A stretch of DNA of 64,000 nucleotides from Mycobacterium parascrofulaceum ATCC BAA-614 (GCF_000164135.1 NZ_GG770554.1:1078441-1142440); one strand, 5' to 3'. Positions 29,895 to 40,471 are shown, numbered from the stretch's first letter. The notes: generated by a model from the letters alone, not told the origin. Program-made: numbers and translations.

Positions 29895-30073
29895 CCAATC
29901 CAACCGCGACAGGCGTCTACGTCGACGTTGCTGCCGCATCCGATGGTGACCACGTGTCGCCCCGCGAAGCGGTCACCGTCTCGAGAATTGCGGCGATGCC
30001 GAGCGCCGATGACCGGTTCGACGACGAGCGCGGCGTGGTCGAAGAGCATCCGCATACCGGCGGTGACGGCCAA
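29895..30073 (-). pseudogene. Remnant of a threonine dehydratase / serine racemase C-terminus
   Basis: Minus-strand translation gives MRMLFDHAALVVEP, then, after a frame change, GIAAILE, then, back in the first frame, DRFAGRHVVTIGCGSNVDVD. This order matches the end of the catalytic domain of PLP-dependent threonine dehydratases and serine racemases (VVEPxGAxxxAA, then GGNVD-type glycine motif). The rest of the gene, including the PLP lysine region, is missing upstream because phzF begins there on the other strand. Confidence 0.6.
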
Positions 30074-30082
30074 GATTGATGG

Positions 30083-30863
30083 ATGCGCATCTTCACGGTG
30101 GATTGCTTCACCGCCAGACCGTTCGCCGGGGGCCCGGCCGCGGTCTGTGTACTGGACTCAGGTTGGCCTGAGACCGAGTGGCTCCAACAGCTGGCGGCCG
30201 AGTTAAACCTGCCCGTCACCGCATTTGTCCGTCGTGCTCAGCCACAGTCGGAGCTGCGGTGGTTCAGCCCGCAAACCGAACTGGCACTGTGCGGCAGTGG
30301 CACCCTCGCCGCTGCGCACATCGTGTGGGAGACCGGCGAGCGGGCCGACACTCTTGCATTCACTACTTGTGGAGGCATCCTCGCCGCGCGCCAGGAATGC
30401 GATCAACGAATCACGCTCGACTTCCCATCCGATAGTCCTAATCCCGTGCTCGTGTCCGCAAAACTCGTTGCAGCACTTGGCGTTACGCCTCGCGCGGCGG
30501 CGCGCGGCCGCCTCGATCTGCTCGCGGAAGTAGATTCCCCCCAATCGGTGCGCGGGTTGGCCCCCGACCTGGCGGCGCTGGCCGCCCTCGACGCCCGGCG
30601 TCATCGTCACCGCGCGTGGCGAGAATGCCAGCGACTTCGTATCCCGCTTCTTTGCACCCGCCGCCGGTATTAATGAGGATCCAGTGACTGCGTCTGCGCA
30701 TTGCACTCTCGGGGTCTACTGGTCAAAGAAACTGGGGAAGACCGCCTTGACCGGCCTACAAGTGTCGCCTCGCGGTGGGCGGATCGATCTGCAACTCCGC
30801 GATGGCCGGGTTGACCTGACCGGTCGCGCGGTCACCAGCACCCGCGGCCAACTGGCGATCTGA
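30083..30863 (+). pseudogene. PhzF-family isomerase, frameshifted
   Basis: The first frame reads MRIFTVDCFTARPFAGGPAAV through LAALAALDA and then goes out of frame near 30594-30600, stopping at 30673. From 30597 another frame continues with GVIVTARGEN, NEDPVTASAHC and RGGRIDLQLRDGRV and ends at TGA 30861-30863. Joined, they give a full-length PhzF protein of about 259 residues; removing one C from the CCC at 30594-30596 restores the frame. In the N-domain, NLPVTAF stands where active PhzF enzymes have NLSETxF, so the catalytic Glu is replaced by Val. It may be a true pseudogene or a sequencing error. Confidence 0.8.
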
Positions 30864-30941
30864 GCCATACAGGTTGCCTCGGTCGAGATAAACGAGCCGG
30901 GACCCAGCAAGAGGGGACGGTGTGCCGGAATGCGACGGCTT

Positions 30942-32243
30942 TTACGGGCCGGTGTCATCCAAGGACGAGTCGGAATCTTCGGATGTCAAAGACGCTGTCG
31001 GCCAAGAGCATCGGCTCCACAATCGATCGAGGTTCGACTTGACCGACTCGGCTCCCGATGGAAGCGGGACGTGTTCGATTGAGCTGTATACACGCTCCAT
31101 GCATGACCGAACCGCCGCACGTGCTCGCCGCACCCCCATGCCCCAAGATGCCGCTTCGGCGGCCAGGTCATCGACACTGATGTTGTCGATGCTCGTCTTG
31201 CCGTTGATCACATGGCCCGTGCTCTTGAATGCGGGATCCAGGTACATCACTGGGGCGGCATCGTAGATCGGAGCGAGGGACACGCTTCCATTGCGGCTGA
31301 TCATCAACGAATAATTTTTGGAGTGAGCGTCACCGTTACCAATCACGGCGTTAAACGTCACAGCCTGCAGCAACACCAACCGAAACCCGTCAGGGTCAAG
31401 CGCCCTCGGCGCGGCCGCGCGCGCAACGCGTCGTAGCCTCGAGCCCAAACGGGCTGCTTCGCTGGTGCTTTCGTACTTGGCCTGAGGATCGAGACCTAGC
31501 GCTTGACAGAAATCCTCCTGATGCAGCCGGTCACCTCGAGGGCCCCGGTCATAGCGGACGACGACGATGGCCTCGCGCTCTTCGAACCGCTCTAAATGTG
31601 ACTCCGCAGCATTTATGTTTGTTTTCCGTGCCACTCGTAGTGCCCAATCTTCCGTCTGAATGAGATGCTTCACGGCGCCGCCTAGTGGCTCGGGCTTGAT
31701 GATGTGCGTCGAGGCCGCGCCGGCTTCAGGCCAACCCCATCCGCCGTCGGGAAGAGCCACCAAAAGCACTTTGTCTTGGATCCCGGCTAGCGATGCCTGT
31801 GGTGTAGTGCCCTCGGGCAGGTGGTAGGTCGGCAGGTCCGCGATAAGATCGTCGACCTCCTGCGTCGTCAACCGGCGGACTTGACCGGCACCGGGCTTTG
31901 CCTCACCGGCCAGGATCTGGACAGCGCCGGCACATTCCGCGCCGACCCGTTCTAGCAGCGTCATCGTGTCGTTGACTGGTGCGCCGGCTTCTGTGGCGAT
32001 GTGACGGCGCAGGTTGCCCTCCGGCAGAAGACCTTCGATGAACGCCGCCACCTGCAAGACGCCGTCCCTGTCTTGGATTGGCCGTCGTGAGATAGGCAAA
32101 GCCAAAGATAGGACTCGACTCCCCTCGCCGAAGGTGTCAAGCGCCTCCTCGGTGAATTCCAAACGCAGGCGAAATCGGTGTGGCTCCGTCAGCCTCGCGA
32201 TGTGCACGCCGTACAACCAAACGTCGAGTGCCTTACGTGCCAT
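30942..32243 (-). CDS. hipA: HipA family serine/threonine kinase toxin
   Basis: This 433-residue HipA toxin has an N-terminal HipA-N1 domain (about 1-105) and a kinase-like domain with the phosphorylatable loop S151-LAGIQDK, lysine K183 (HIIKPEP), catalytic D305 and N310 in GNGDAHSKN, and metal-binding D328 (APIYDAAPVM). In E. coli, HipA phosphorylates glutamyl-tRNA synthetase and halts translation. All key residues appear intact. The start overlaps hipB by 11 bases. The region is less GC-rich than core genes and is absent from the M. tuberculosis block as I recall it, suggesting transfer. Confidence 0.92.
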   Translation of the reverse strand: MARKALDVWLYGVHIARLTEPHRFRLRLEFTEEALDTFGEGSRVLSLALPISRRPIQDRDGVLQVAAFIEGLLPEGNLRRHIATEAGAPVNDTMTLLERVGAECAGAVQILAGEAKPGAGQVRRLTTQEVDDLIADLPTYHLPEGTTPQASLAGIQDKVLLVALPDGGWGWPEAGAASTHIIKPEPLGGAVKHLIQTEDWALRVARKTNINAAESHLERFEEREAIVVVRYDRGPRGDRLHQEDFCQALGLDPQAKYESTSEAARLGSRLRRVARAAAPRALDPDGFRLVLLQAVTFNAVIGNGDAHSKNYSLMISRNGSVSLAPIYDAAPVMYLDPAFKSTGHVINGKTSIDNISVDDLAAEAASWGMGVRRARAAVRSCMERVYSSIEHVPLPSGAESVKSNLDRLWSRCSWPTASLTSEDSDSSLDDTGP

Positions 32244-32484
32244 CGATCACCATCACTCGGGAAAACTTCGGCACGAGTGCGAGCGCGGTCCCGCACTCCG
32301 ATAGCGCGCGCAGCGCTATATCGACGCTGACAGATTCGCCCCGCTCAAGACGCGAGATGGTCATACGAGTGACTCCGATGCGGTCAGCGAGCTCACCCTG
32401 CTGAAAGCCGCGAGCCCGGCGTGCTCGCCGCAGGTGTTCGCCGAGTTCCGCGGTGTCGTACACGAGCGGCACAGGATGATTCAT
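32233..32484 (-). CDS. hipB: HipB family antitoxin / autorepressor (Xre helix-turn-helix)
   Basis: This 83-residue protein has one Xre-type helix-turn-helix at about residues 13-67 (FQQGELADRIGVTRMTISRLERGES) and a short C-terminal strand (ALALVPKF). HipB neutralises HipA and represses the operon through paired operators. I chose the ATG at 32484 because longer in-frame starts (32532, 32544) lie inside the operator array. No ribosome site is visible, and a TATGAT box ends 6 bases upstream, so the mRNA may be leaderless. Confidence 0.9.
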   Translation of the reverse strand: MNHPVPLVYDTAELGEHLRRARRARGFQQGELADRIGVTRMTISRLERGESVSVDIALRALSECGTALALVPKFSRVMVIDGT

Positions 32485-32606
32485 ATTTCGATCATACGGG
32501 CCACGCGGCCAAATGAACAATATTTCGATCATAGGACGACACACTCGACATGATCGATATTTTGATCATCGCAGATCCAGCCCCTGATGATCGAAATATG
32601 TAACAC
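32476..32606. promoter_or_regulatory. Array of four HipB-type operators with 37-bp period
   Basis: Four 20-base sites have the architecture ATGATC-N8-GATCAT. They lie at 32476-32495 (ATGATT/GATCAT), 32513-32532 (ATGAAC/GATCAT), 32550-32569 (ATGATC/GATCAT, perfect) and 32587-32606 (ATGATC/TAACAC, the weakest, reading best in the opposite orientation). Each begins exactly 37 bases after the previous one. The spacers are also alike (CATATTTC, AATATTTC, GATATTTT and, on the other strand, CATATTTC). The 6-8-6 layout parallels E. coli HipB operators (TATCC-N8-GGATA). The first site covers the hipB start codon. Confidence 0.8.
32491..32520 (-). promoter_or_regulatory. Candidate hipBA promoter embedded in operators 1 and 2
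   Basis: On the minus strand, TTGTTC (32515-32520) and TATGAT (32491-32496) are separated by 18 bases. The -35 lies in or beside operator 2 and the -10 in operator 1, so HipB binding would cover both. Transcription would begin at about the hipB ATG. A second TATGAT sits in operator 2 (32528-32533). Confidence 0.5.
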
Positions 32607-32849
32607 GCCCATAGTGGCGGATCTGCGCGTCTTCGCCACTGGCGATCCTGCTGTCATCGCTTGTCACGGAACGCGCGACCGCACCAGCGGCGAACGGATC
32701 CACAGTCGCGGTTTGCTCCACAGGGGCAGCAGGTGGGACGTCCTTTCAATGCGGAGCCCGTCGGTGCTGCCGAGCTAAATGAAGCCGGATAGAGCGGTGA
32801 CGCGGTCGCCGCGCCAAGAGAGAAGTGAAACCGAGAAGGGATCAGGCCA

Positions 32850-33329
32850 ATGTTCGAAACCCCGCTTACCGTCGTCGGGCACATCGTCAACAACCCCGAA
32901 CGTCGACAGGTCGGCACCCAGGAGGTCATCAAGTTTCGCGTCGCCAGCAATTCCCGGCGCCGCACGGCCGACGGCGGCTGGGAGCCGGGCAACTCGCTGT
33001 TCATCAACGTCAATTGCTGGGGCAAGTTGGTCACTGGCGTGGGTGCCGCACTGCGCAAGGGTGCGCCGGTGATCGTGGTGGGTCACGTCTACACCAGCGA
33101 GTACGAGGACCGTGACGGCAACCGCCGTTCGTCGCTGGAGATGCGCGCGACATCCGTCGGTCCCGATGTGTCCCGCGCGATCGTGCGCATCGAGAAGCCG
33201 GGCTACACCGGCCCGGCTACCGAGGCCGCCGCGCCCGCGACGGATCCGACCGACACCGCTGGTGAGGACGCAGACGCCCGCGACAGCGCCGAGGCCGCCG
33301 ACACGGGGCCGCTGCCGCTGTCGGCTTAG
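32850..33329 (+). CDS. ssbB: Paralogous single-stranded DNA-binding protein SsbB
   Basis: This 159-residue protein has an N-terminal OB-fold (residues 1-115) with SSB signatures VVGHIVNNPERR, FINVNCWGKLV and GAPVIVVGHVYTSEYEDRDG, then an acidic Ala/Asp-rich tail ending GPLPLSA. The canonical SSB tip (DDDIPF-type) is absent, as expected for the second mycobacterial SSB (Rv2478c type), so partner recruitment should differ. GAGAAGGGA precedes the ATG. It starts the core block after the hipBA island. Confidence 0.9.
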   Translation: MFETPLTVVGHIVNNPERRQVGTQEVIKFRVASNSRRRTADGGWEPGNSLFINVNCWGKLVTGVGAALRKGAPVIVVGHVYTSEYEDRDGNRRSSLEMRATSVGPDVSRAIVRIEKPGYTGPATEAAAPATDPTDTAGEDADARDSAEAADTGPLPLSA

Positions 33330-33409
33330 CTGCGGGATCCGGCCTCCCGCGCGGTGCATAGGATGGTCCGCGAGAACTCTCTCAAAGACCAGAAAGGCAC
33401 AACCGCGGC

Positions 33410-35086
33410 ATGGCTGAGTTCATCTACACGATGAAGAAGGTCCGCAAGGCGCACGGCGACAAGGTGATCCTGGACGACGTCACGTTGAGCTTCTATCCAG
33501 GCGCCAAGATCGGTGTCGTTGGCCCCAACGGCGCCGGTAAGTCGAGCGTCTTGCGGATCATGGCCGGGCTGGACAAGCCGAACAACGGCGAGGCCTTTCT
33601 GGCCACCGGGGCCACCGTCGGCATCCTGCAGCAGGAGCCGCCGCTGAACGAAGAGAAGACGGTGCGCGGCAACGTCGAGGAGGGGCTCGGCGAGATCAAG
33701 GTCAAGCTGGACCGCTTCAACGAGGTCGCCGAATTGATGGCCACCGACTACTCCGACGAGTTGATGGAGGAGATGGGCCGGCTGCAGGAGGAGCTCGACC
33801 ACGCCGACGCCTGGGACCTCGACTCGCAGCTGGAACAGGCCATGGACGCCCTGCGCTGCCCACCGCCCGACGAGCCGGTGACGAACCTGTCCGGTGGTGA
33901 GCGGCGCCGCGTGGCGCTGTGCAAGTTACTGCTGTCCAAGCCCGACCTGCTGCTGCTCGACGAGCCGACCAACCATCTGGACGCCGAGAGCGTGCAGTGG
34001 CTCGAGCAACACCTGGCCGCCTACCCGGGCGCGGTGTTGGCGGTGACCCACGACCGGTACTTCCTGGACAACGTCGCCCAGTGGATCCTCGAGCTCGACC
34101 GCGGCCGCGCGTACCCCTACGAGGGCAACTACTCGACGTATCTGGAGAAGAAGGCCGAGCGCCTGTCGGTGCAGGGCCGCAAGGACGCCAAGCTGCAGAA
34201 GCGCCTCACCGAGGAGCTGGCCTGGGTGCGGCAGGGGGCCAAAGCGCGGCAAGCGAAGAACAAGGCCCGGCTGCAGCGCTACGAGGAGATGGCCGCCGAA
34301 GCGGAGAAGACGCGCAAGCTCGACTTCGAGGAGATCCAGATCCCCGTCGGGCCGCGACTGGGCAACGTGGTCGTCGAGGTCGACCACCTGGACAAGGGCT
34401 ACGACGGACGCACCCTGATCAAGGACCTGTCCTTCACCCTGCCCCGCAACGGCATCGTCGGGGTCATCGGGCCCAACGGGGTCGGCAAGACGACGCTGTT
34501 CAAGACCATCGTCGGGCTCGAACAGCCGGACAGCGGCACGGTCAAGGTCGGAGAAACCGTCAAGCTCAGCTACGTGGACCAGTCCCGCGCGGGTATCGAC
34601 CCCAAGAAGACCGTGTGGGAAGTCGTCTCCGATGGCCTCGACTACATCGAGGTCGGCCAGAACGAGATCCCGTCGCGCGCCTACGTCTCGGCGTTCGGCT
34701 TCAAGGGTCCCGACCAGCAGAAGCCGGCGGGCGTGCTGTCCGGTGGCGAGCGCAACCGGCTCAACCTGGCGCTCACGCTGAAAGAAGGCGGCAACCTGAT
34801 CCTGCTCGACGAGCCGACCAACGACCTGGACGTCGAGACGCTGGGTTCGCTGGAGAACGCCCTGGAGAAGTTCCCGGGCTGCGCGGTGGTGATTTCCCAC
34901 GACCGTTGGTTCCTGGACCGCACGTGCACGCACATCCTGGCCTGGGAGGGCGACGAGGACAACGAGGCCAAGTGGTTCTGGTTCGAGGGCAACTTCGGTG
35001 CCTACGAAGAGAACAAGGTTGAACGGCTCGGCGCCGACGCGGCGCGGCCGCACCGAGTGACCCACCGGAAGCTCACGCGCGACTAG
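33410..35086 (+). CDS. ettA: ABC-F translation factor EttA
   Basis: This 558-residue ABC-F protein is orthologous to Rv2477c. Two ATPase cassettes carry Walker A motifs GPNGAGKSS and GPNGVGKTT, signatures NLSGGERRR and VLSGGERNR, and LLLDEPTNHLD / LLDEPTNDLD. The linker between them is the charged helical P-site tRNA-interaction motif. There is no transmembrane part. EttA senses cellular energy at the ribosomal E site and gates the first peptide bond. The C-terminus is slightly extended beyond the usual end (AARPHRVTHRKL). Confidence 0.94.
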   Translation: MAEFIYTMKKVRKAHGDKVILDDVTLSFYPGAKIGVVGPNGAGKSSVLRIMAGLDKPNNGEAFLATGATVGILQQEPPLNEEKTVRGNVEEGLGEIKVKLDRFNEVAELMATDYSDELMEEMGRLQEELDHADAWDLDSQLEQAMDALRCPPPDEPVTNLSGGERRRVALCKLLLSKPDLLLLDEPTNHLDAESVQWLEQHLAAYPGAVLAVTHDRYFLDNVAQWILELDRGRAYPYEGNYSTYLEKKAERLSVQGRKDAKLQKRLTEELAWVRQGAKARQAKNKARLQRYEEMAAEAEKTRKLDFEEIQIPVGPRLGNVVVEVDHLDKGYDGRTLIKDLSFTLPRNGIVGVIGPNGVGKTTLFKTIVGLEQPDSGTVKVGETVKLSYVDQSRAGIDPKKTVWEVVSDGLDYIEVGQNEIPSRAYVSAFGFKGPDQQKPAGVLSGGERNRLNLALTLKEGGNLILLDEPTNDLDVETLGSLENALEKFPGCAVVISHDRWFLDRTCTHILAWEGDEDNEAKWFWFEGNFGAYEENKVERLGADAARPHRVTHRKLTRD

Positions 35087-35207
35087 TGTCAGCTGCGCCG
35101 CCCCGCGACGATGTGGCCCCGAGGGCCGCTGCGGGGGGCACCCCGCTGCGGGAGAACAGTGAACGGTTGAGCACAGCGGCAATTCTCACGAGTTGGGAGC
35201 CATCGGC

Positions 35208-38200
35208 ATGACGATCGATCCCGGAGCCAAGCAGGCCGTCAAACCGTGGACCGCCTTCAGCCGGCAGCATGACATTCCGGACTGGATCGCGAAGGCCTAC
35301 ATCGAGAGCTATCGCGGTCCGCACGGCGACGAACCCGGGGTGACGGAACCCAAGCCGATCGACCTGACCGTGCCGGCCGCCATCCTGACGCCCGCCATGC
35401 TCGCCGCGCACTATCGACTGGGCCAGCACCGGCCCGCCGGCCAAAGCCGGGTCGCGGTCTACCCCGCGGACGACCCCGCCGGATTCGGCCCCGCCCTGCA
35501 GGTCGTCACCGACCACGGCGGCATGCTGATGGACTCGGTCACGGTGCTGCTGCACCGACTCGGTGTGCCCTACGCGGCCATCATGACGCCGGTGTTCCAG
35601 GTCAACCGCGACCCGAACGGTGACCTGGTCAGCGTCGAACCGAAGCCGCCGGGCGCCCCGCAATACGTCGGCGAAGCGTGGATACACGTGCAGCTGCTGC
35701 CGTCCGTCGACGGCAAGGGCCTCTCCGAAGTCGAACGGTTGCTGCCCAAGGTCCTCTCCGACGTGCAGCAGGTCGCCAGCGACGCCGACGCGCTGATCGC
35801 CACGCTCGGCGACCTGGCCGCGGAGGTCGAAACCAATGCGCACGGCCACTTCTCGGCCCCCGACCGCGACGACGTCGCGGCCCTGTTGCGCTGGCTGGGC
35901 AACGGCAACTTCCTGCTGCTCGGCTACCAGCGTTGCCGCGTCCACGAGCGCCTGGTTTCCGGCGACGGCTCACCCGGCCTGGGCGTCCTGCGCAACCGCA
36001 CCGGGTCCCGGCCGCGGTTGACCGACGACGACAAACTGCTGGTGCTGGCGCAGTCGGTCGTCGGCAGCTACCTGCGCTACGGCGCCTACCCGTACGCGAT
36101 CGCGGTCCGGGAAAACCTCGACGGCGACGACGGCATCGTCGAGCACCGCTTCGTCGGGCTCTTCACCGTCGCCGCCATGAACGCCGACGTCCTGGAGATC
36201 CCGATGATCTCCACCCGGGTGCGCGACGCGCTCACCCTGGCCGACAGCGATCCGATCCACCCCGGCCAGCTGCTGCTCGACGTCATCCAGACCGTTCCCC
36301 GCTCCGAGCTGTTCACGTTGGGTGCCGAACAGCTGTTGGCGATGGCCAAAGCGGTGGTGGATCTGGGATCCCAGCGGCGGGCGTTGTTGTTCCTGCGTGC
36401 CGACCGGCTTCAATACTTCGTCTCGTGTCTGGTCTACCTGCCCCGCGACCGCTACACCACGCAGGTCCGGCTGCAGATCGAGGACATCCTGGTCCGCGAG
36501 TTCGGCGGCACACGACTGGAATTCACCGCCCGGGTCAGCGAATCGCCTTGGGCCCTGATGCATTTCATGGTGCGGCTGCCCCAAAAAGAGGATGCCGCCG
36601 CGCCGGCCGACGTCTCCGAGGACAACCGGATCCGCATCCAGGGGTTGCTGAGCGAGGCCGCGCGGACCTGGACCGACCGACTGATGGCTGCCGCGGCGGA
36701 CGGCTCCGTCGACCACGCCGAAGCCGAGCACTACGCGAACGCCTTCCCCGAGGTCTACAAGCAGGCCGTCAGCCCGGCCGACGCCATCGATCACATCGCC
36801 ATCATCGAAGAGCTGCAAGACGATTCGGTCAAGCTGGTGTTCTCCCAACTCGGCGACGACGGAGCCGCCCAGCTCACCTGGTTCCTGGGCGGGCGCACCG
36901 CGTCGCTGAGCCAGCTGCTGCCCATGCTGCAGAGCATGGGCGTGGTGGTACTCGAGGAACGGCCCTTCACGGTGACCCGCCCCGACGGGCTGCCGGTGTG
37001 GATCTACCAGTTCAAGATTTCGACGCATCCCACCATCGCGCCGGCCACCACGGCGGCCGAGCGCGAAGCGACCGCGCAGCGATTCGCCGACGCGGTCACC
37101 GCGATCTGGCAAGGCCGCGTCGAGGTCGACCGGTTCAACGAGCTGGTCATGCGCGCCCGGCTGACCTGGCAGCAGGTCGTGCTGCTGCGCGCCTACGCGA
37201 AATACCTGCGGCAGGCCGGTTTTCCCTACAGCCAGTCCTACATCGAGTCGGTGCTCAACGAGCACCCGTCGACCGCGCGATCCCTGGTCGCCCTCTTCGA
37301 GGCGCTCTTCGATCCCCGGCCGTCGGGTCCCTCGGCGAACCGCGACGCCCAGGCCGCGGCGGCCGCCGTCGCCGCAGACATCGACGCGCTGATGAGCCTG
37401 GACACCGACCGCATCCTGCGGGCGTTCGCGTCGCTGGTTCAGGCGACGCTGCGCACCAATTACTTCGTGACCCGGGAGGGTTCGGCCCGCGCGCGAAACA
37501 TGTTGGCGCTCAAGCTCGACGCCCAGCTCATCGACGAGCTGCCGCTGCCGCGCCCCAAGTACGAGATCTTCGTGTACTCGCCCCGCGTCGAGGGCGTGCA
37601 CCTGCGGTTCGGTCCGGTGGCGCGCGGCGGGCTGCGCTGGTCGGACCGCCGCGACGATTTCCGCACCGAGATTCTCGGCCTCGTCAAGGCGCAGGCGGTG
37701 AAGAACGCCGTCATCGTGCCGGTCGGGGCCAAGGGCGGCTTCGTCGTCAAGCGCCCACCGATGGCCACGGGCGACCAGGCGGAGGATCGTGAGGCCACCC
37801 GCGCCGAGGGCGTCGCCTGCTATCAGCTGTTCATCTCCGGACTGCTCGACGTCACCGACAACGTCGACCACAAAACGCGGAAGGTCAGCCCGCCGCCCGA
37901 GGTGATCCGGCGGGACGGCGACGACGCCTACCTAGTGGTGGCCGCGGACAAGGGCACCGCCACTTTCTCCGACATCGCCAACGACGTCGCGAAGTCCTAC
38001 GGGTTCTGGCTGGGCGACGCGTTTGCGTCCGGCGGATCGGTGGGCTACGACCACAAGGCCATGGGCATCACCGCCAGGGGCGCATGGGAGGCCGTCAAAC
38101 GCCACTTCCGGGAGATGGGCGTCGACACCCAGGCCGAGGACTTCACCGTGGTCGGCATCGGCGACATGAGCGGCGACGTGTTCGGCAACGGCATGCTGCT

Positions 38201-40061
38201 GTCCCGGCACATCAGGTTGATCGCCGCCTTCGACCACCGGCACGTGTTCCTGGATCCCGACCCCGACCCGGCGGCCTCCTGGGAGGAACGCCGGCGGATG
38301 TTCGACCTGCCACGGTCCAGCTGGGAGGACTACGACACGTCGTTGATCAGCGAGGGTGGCGGGGTGTACAGCCGCGAGCACAAGTCGATCCCGGTCAGCC
38401 CGCAGGTGCGCGACGCCCTGGGCATCGACGGCGAGATCACCGAGATGACCCCGCCCAACCTGATCAAGGCGATCTTGCAGGCGCCGGTGGATCTGCTGTT
38501 CAACGGCGGCATCGGCACCTACATCAAGGCCGAATCGGAGTCCGACGCCGACGTCGGTGACCGCGCCAACGATCCGGTGCGGGTCAATGGAAGTCAGGTG
38601 CGCGCCAAGGTGATCGGCGAAGGCGGGAACCTGGGGGTCACCGCCCTGGGCCGGGTCGAATTCGACCTGTCGGGCGGTCGGATCAACACCGACGCGATGG
38701 ACAACTCCGCCGGCGTGGACTGTTCGGACCACGAGGTCAACATCAAGATCCTGATCGACTCGCTGGTCACCGCCGGCAAGGTCGACCCCGACGAGCGCAA
38801 GGGCCTGCTGGAGTCGATGACCGACGAGGTCGCGCAGCTGGTACTCACCGACAACGAGGATCAGAACGACCTGATCGGCACCAGCCGCGCCAACGCGGCC
38901 AGCCTGCTGCCGGTGCACGGCAGGCAGATTCAGTACCTGGTCGACGAGCGCGGGCTCAACCGCGAACTGGAAGCGCTGCCCTCGGAGAAGGAGATCGACC
39001 GGCGGTGCGAGGCCGGGATCGGTCTCACGTCGCCCGAGCTGTGCACCCTGATGGCGCACGTCAAGCTCGGGCTCAAAGAGGAGATGCTGAACACCGAGCT
39101 GACCGAGCAGGACGTGTTCGCGTCCCGCCTGCCCCAATACTTTCCGACGCCGTTGCGGGAGCGGTTCACCCCGGAGATCCGCAGTCACCAGCTGCGCCGG
39201 GAGATCGTCACCACCATGCTGATCAACGACCTGGTCGACACCGCCGGCATCAGCTACGCGTTCCGGATCGTCGAGGACGTCGGCGTAGGGCCGGTGGACG
39301 CGGTGCGGACCTACGTGGCCACCGACGCCATCTTCGGCGTGGGGGACATCTGGCGGCGGATCCGCGCGGCGAATCTGCCGGTCGCGCTGTCGGACCGGCT
39401 CACCCTGGACACCCGGCGGTTGATCGACCGCGCCAGCCGCTGGCTGCTCAACTACCGCCCGCAGCCGCTGGCCGTCGGCGCCGAGATCAACCGGTTTGCC
39501 GCGAAGGTCAAGGACCTCACCCCGCGAATGTCGGAGTGGCTACGGGGCGACGACAAAGCGATCGTGGAAAAGGAGGCGGCCGAGTTCGCCTCCGAGGGGG
39601 CGCCCGAGGACCTGGCGTACATGATCGCCGCCGGTCTGTACCGGTTCAGCCTGCTCGACATCATCGACATCGGCGACATCAACGACATCGACGCCGCCGA
39701 GGTCGCGGACACCTACTTCGCCCTGATGGACCGGCTGGGCACCGACGGTTTGCTGACGGCCGTTTCCGAGCTGCCCCGCAACGACCGCTGGCATTCCTTG
39801 GCGCGGTTGGCGATTCGCGACGACATCTACGCCTCGCTGCGGTCGTTGTGCTTCGACGTGCTCGCGGTGGGCGAGCCGGACGAAAGCGGCGAGGAGAAGA
39901 TCGCCGAGTGGGAGCACCTGTCGGCGTCGCGGGTCGAGCGGGCCCGCCGCACCCTGATCGAAATCCAGGAGAGCGGGGAGAAGGACCTTGCGACGTTGTC
40001 GGTGGCCGCGCGTCAGATCCGGCGCATGACCCGCACCAGCGGAAGAGGGTCGTCGAGTTGA
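35208..40061 (+). CDS. gdh: NAD-dependent glutamate dehydrogenase, 180-kDa class
   Basis: This 1617-residue enzyme belongs to the large GDH class (M. tuberculosis Rv2476c, 1624). The long N-terminal regulatory region contains ACT-like segments. The catalytic domain has [16 protein letters not shown] and [15 protein letters not shown] near residues 800-850, and the NAD-binding [15 protein letters not shown]. It oxidises glutamate to 2-oxoglutarate and ammonium. In mycobacteria it is inhibited by unphosphorylated GarA. The ATG at 35208 has GGGAG 8 bases upstream, better than a TTG at 35193. The stop overlaps the next gene. Confidence 0.95.
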   Translation: MTIDPGAKQAVKPWTAFSRQHDIPDWIAKAYIESYRGPHGDEPGVTEPKPIDLTVPAAILTPAMLAAHYRLGQHRPAGQSRVAVYPADDPAGFGPALQVVTDHGGMLMDSVTVLLHRLGVPYAAIMTPVFQVNRDPNGDLVSVEPKPPGAPQYVGEAWIHVQLLPSVDGKGLSEVERLLPKVLSDVQQVASDADALIATLGDLAAEVETNAHGHFSAPDRDDVAALLRWLGNGNFLLLGYQRCRVHERLVSGDGSPGLGVLRNRTGSRPRLTDDDKLLVLAQSVVGSYLRYGAYPYAIAVRENLDGDDGIVEHRFVGLFTVAAMNADVLEIPMISTRVRDALTLADSDPIHPGQLLLDVIQTVPRSELFTLGAEQLLAMAKAVVDLGSQRRALLFLRADRLQYFVSCLVYLPRDRYTTQVRLQIEDILVREFGGTRLEFTARVSESPWALMHFMVRLPQKEDAAAPADVSEDNRIRIQGLLSEAARTWTDRLMAAAADGSVDHAEAEHYANAFPEVYKQAVSPADAIDHIAIIEELQDDSVKLVFSQLGDDGAAQLTWFLGGRTASLSQLLPMLQSMGVVVLEERPFTVTRPDGLPVWIYQFKISTHPTIAPATTAAEREATAQRFADAVTAIWQGRVEVDRFNELVMRARLTWQQVVLLRAYAKYLRQAGFPYSQSYIESVLNEHPSTARSLVALFEALFDPRPSGPSANRDAQAAAAAVAADIDALMSLDTDRILRAFASLVQATLRTNYFVTREGSARARNMLALKLDAQLIDELPLPRPKYEIFVYSPRVEGVHLRFGPVARGGLRWSDRRDDFRTEILGLVKAQAVKNAVIVPVGAKGGFVVKRPPMATGDQAEDREATRAEGVACYQLFISGLLDVTDNVDHKTRKVSPPPEVIRRDGDDAYLVVAADKGTATFSDIANDVAKSYGFWLGDAFASGGSVGYDHKAMGITARGAWEAVKRHFREMGVDTQAEDFTVVGIGDMSGDVFGNGMLLSRHIRLIAAFDHRHVFLDPDPDPAASWEERRRMFDLPRSSWEDYDTSLISEGGGVYSREHKSIPVSPQVRDALGIDGEITEMTPPNLIKAILQAPVDLLFNGGIGTYIKAESESDADVGDRANDPVRVNGSQVRAKVIGEGGNLGVTALGRVEFDLSGGRINTDAMDNSAGVDCSDHEVNIKILIDSLVTAGKVDPDERKGLLESMTDEVAQLVLTDNEDQNDLIGTSRANAASLLPVHGRQIQYLVDERGLNRELEALPSEKEIDRRCEAGIGLTSPELCTLMAHVKLGLKEEMLNTELTEQDVFASRLPQYFPTPLRERFTPEIRSHQLRREIVTTMLINDLVDTAGISYAFRIVEDVGVGPVDAVRTYVATDAIFGVGDIWRRIRAANLPVALSDRLTLDTRRLIDRASRWLLNYRPQPLAVGAEINRFAAKVKDLTPRMSEWLRGDDKAIVEKEAAEFASEGAPEDLAYMIAAGLYRFSLLDIIDIGDINDIDAAEVADTYFALMDRLGTDGLLTAVSELPRNDRWHSLARLAIRDDIYASLRSLCFDVLAVGEPDESGEEKIAEWEHLSASRVERARRTLIEIQESGEKDLATLSVAARQIRRMTRTSGRGSSS

Positions 40062-40471
40062 GCGTCGGCTTCGTGGCGCCCGTCCCGGTGCGGTGGTCGG
40101 ACATCGACATGTACCAGCACGTCAACCACGCCACCATGGTCACGATCCTGGAGGAGGCGCGGGTCCAGTTCCTGCGTGAAGCGTTCGAGGTCGACATCTT
40201 GACCATCGGGTTGCTGATCGCCGAAGTCAAGGTGACCTACAAAGGTCAGCTGCGGCTGGTCGATTCGCCTCTGCAGGTGACGATGTGGACCAAACGGCTG
40301 CGGGCGGTCGACTTCACGCTGGGCTACGAGGTGCGCTCGGTGTCCGCGGATCCGGAATCCAAGCCCGCCGTCATCGCCGAGTCACAACTGGCGGCGGTCC
40401 ACATCGAGGAGGAGCGGCTGGTGCGGCTCTCCCCACACCATCGGGAGTATTTGCAGCGGTGGATGCGATAG
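40058..40471 (+). CDS. Acyl-CoA thioesterase (hot-dog, 4HBT type)
   Basis: This 137-residue hot-dog thioesterase (Rv2475c type) has the 4HBT motif [17 protein letters not shown] with the catalytic-type Asp near residue 12. The inferred TTG start overlaps the gdh stop (TTGA); a GTG five codons on is the alternative. It overlaps the following gene by 13 bases. Its substrate is unknown, and translation is probably coupled to gdh. Confidence 0.86.
   Translation: MSVGFVAPVPVRWSDIDMYQHVNHATMVTILEEARVQFLREAFEVDILTIGLLIAEVKVTYKGQLRLVDSPLQVTMWTKRLRAVDFTLGYEVRSVSADPESKPAVIAESQLAAVHIEEERLVRLSPHHREYLQRWMR

Noticed and set aside
32654..33058. Minus-strand frame with a Cys-rich stretch (CCPCGANRDCG) before ssbB, considered as a zinc-finger remnant
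   Set aside because: The cysteine spacing does not match SEC-C or CGNR fingers closely, and most of the frame overlaps ssbB antisense.
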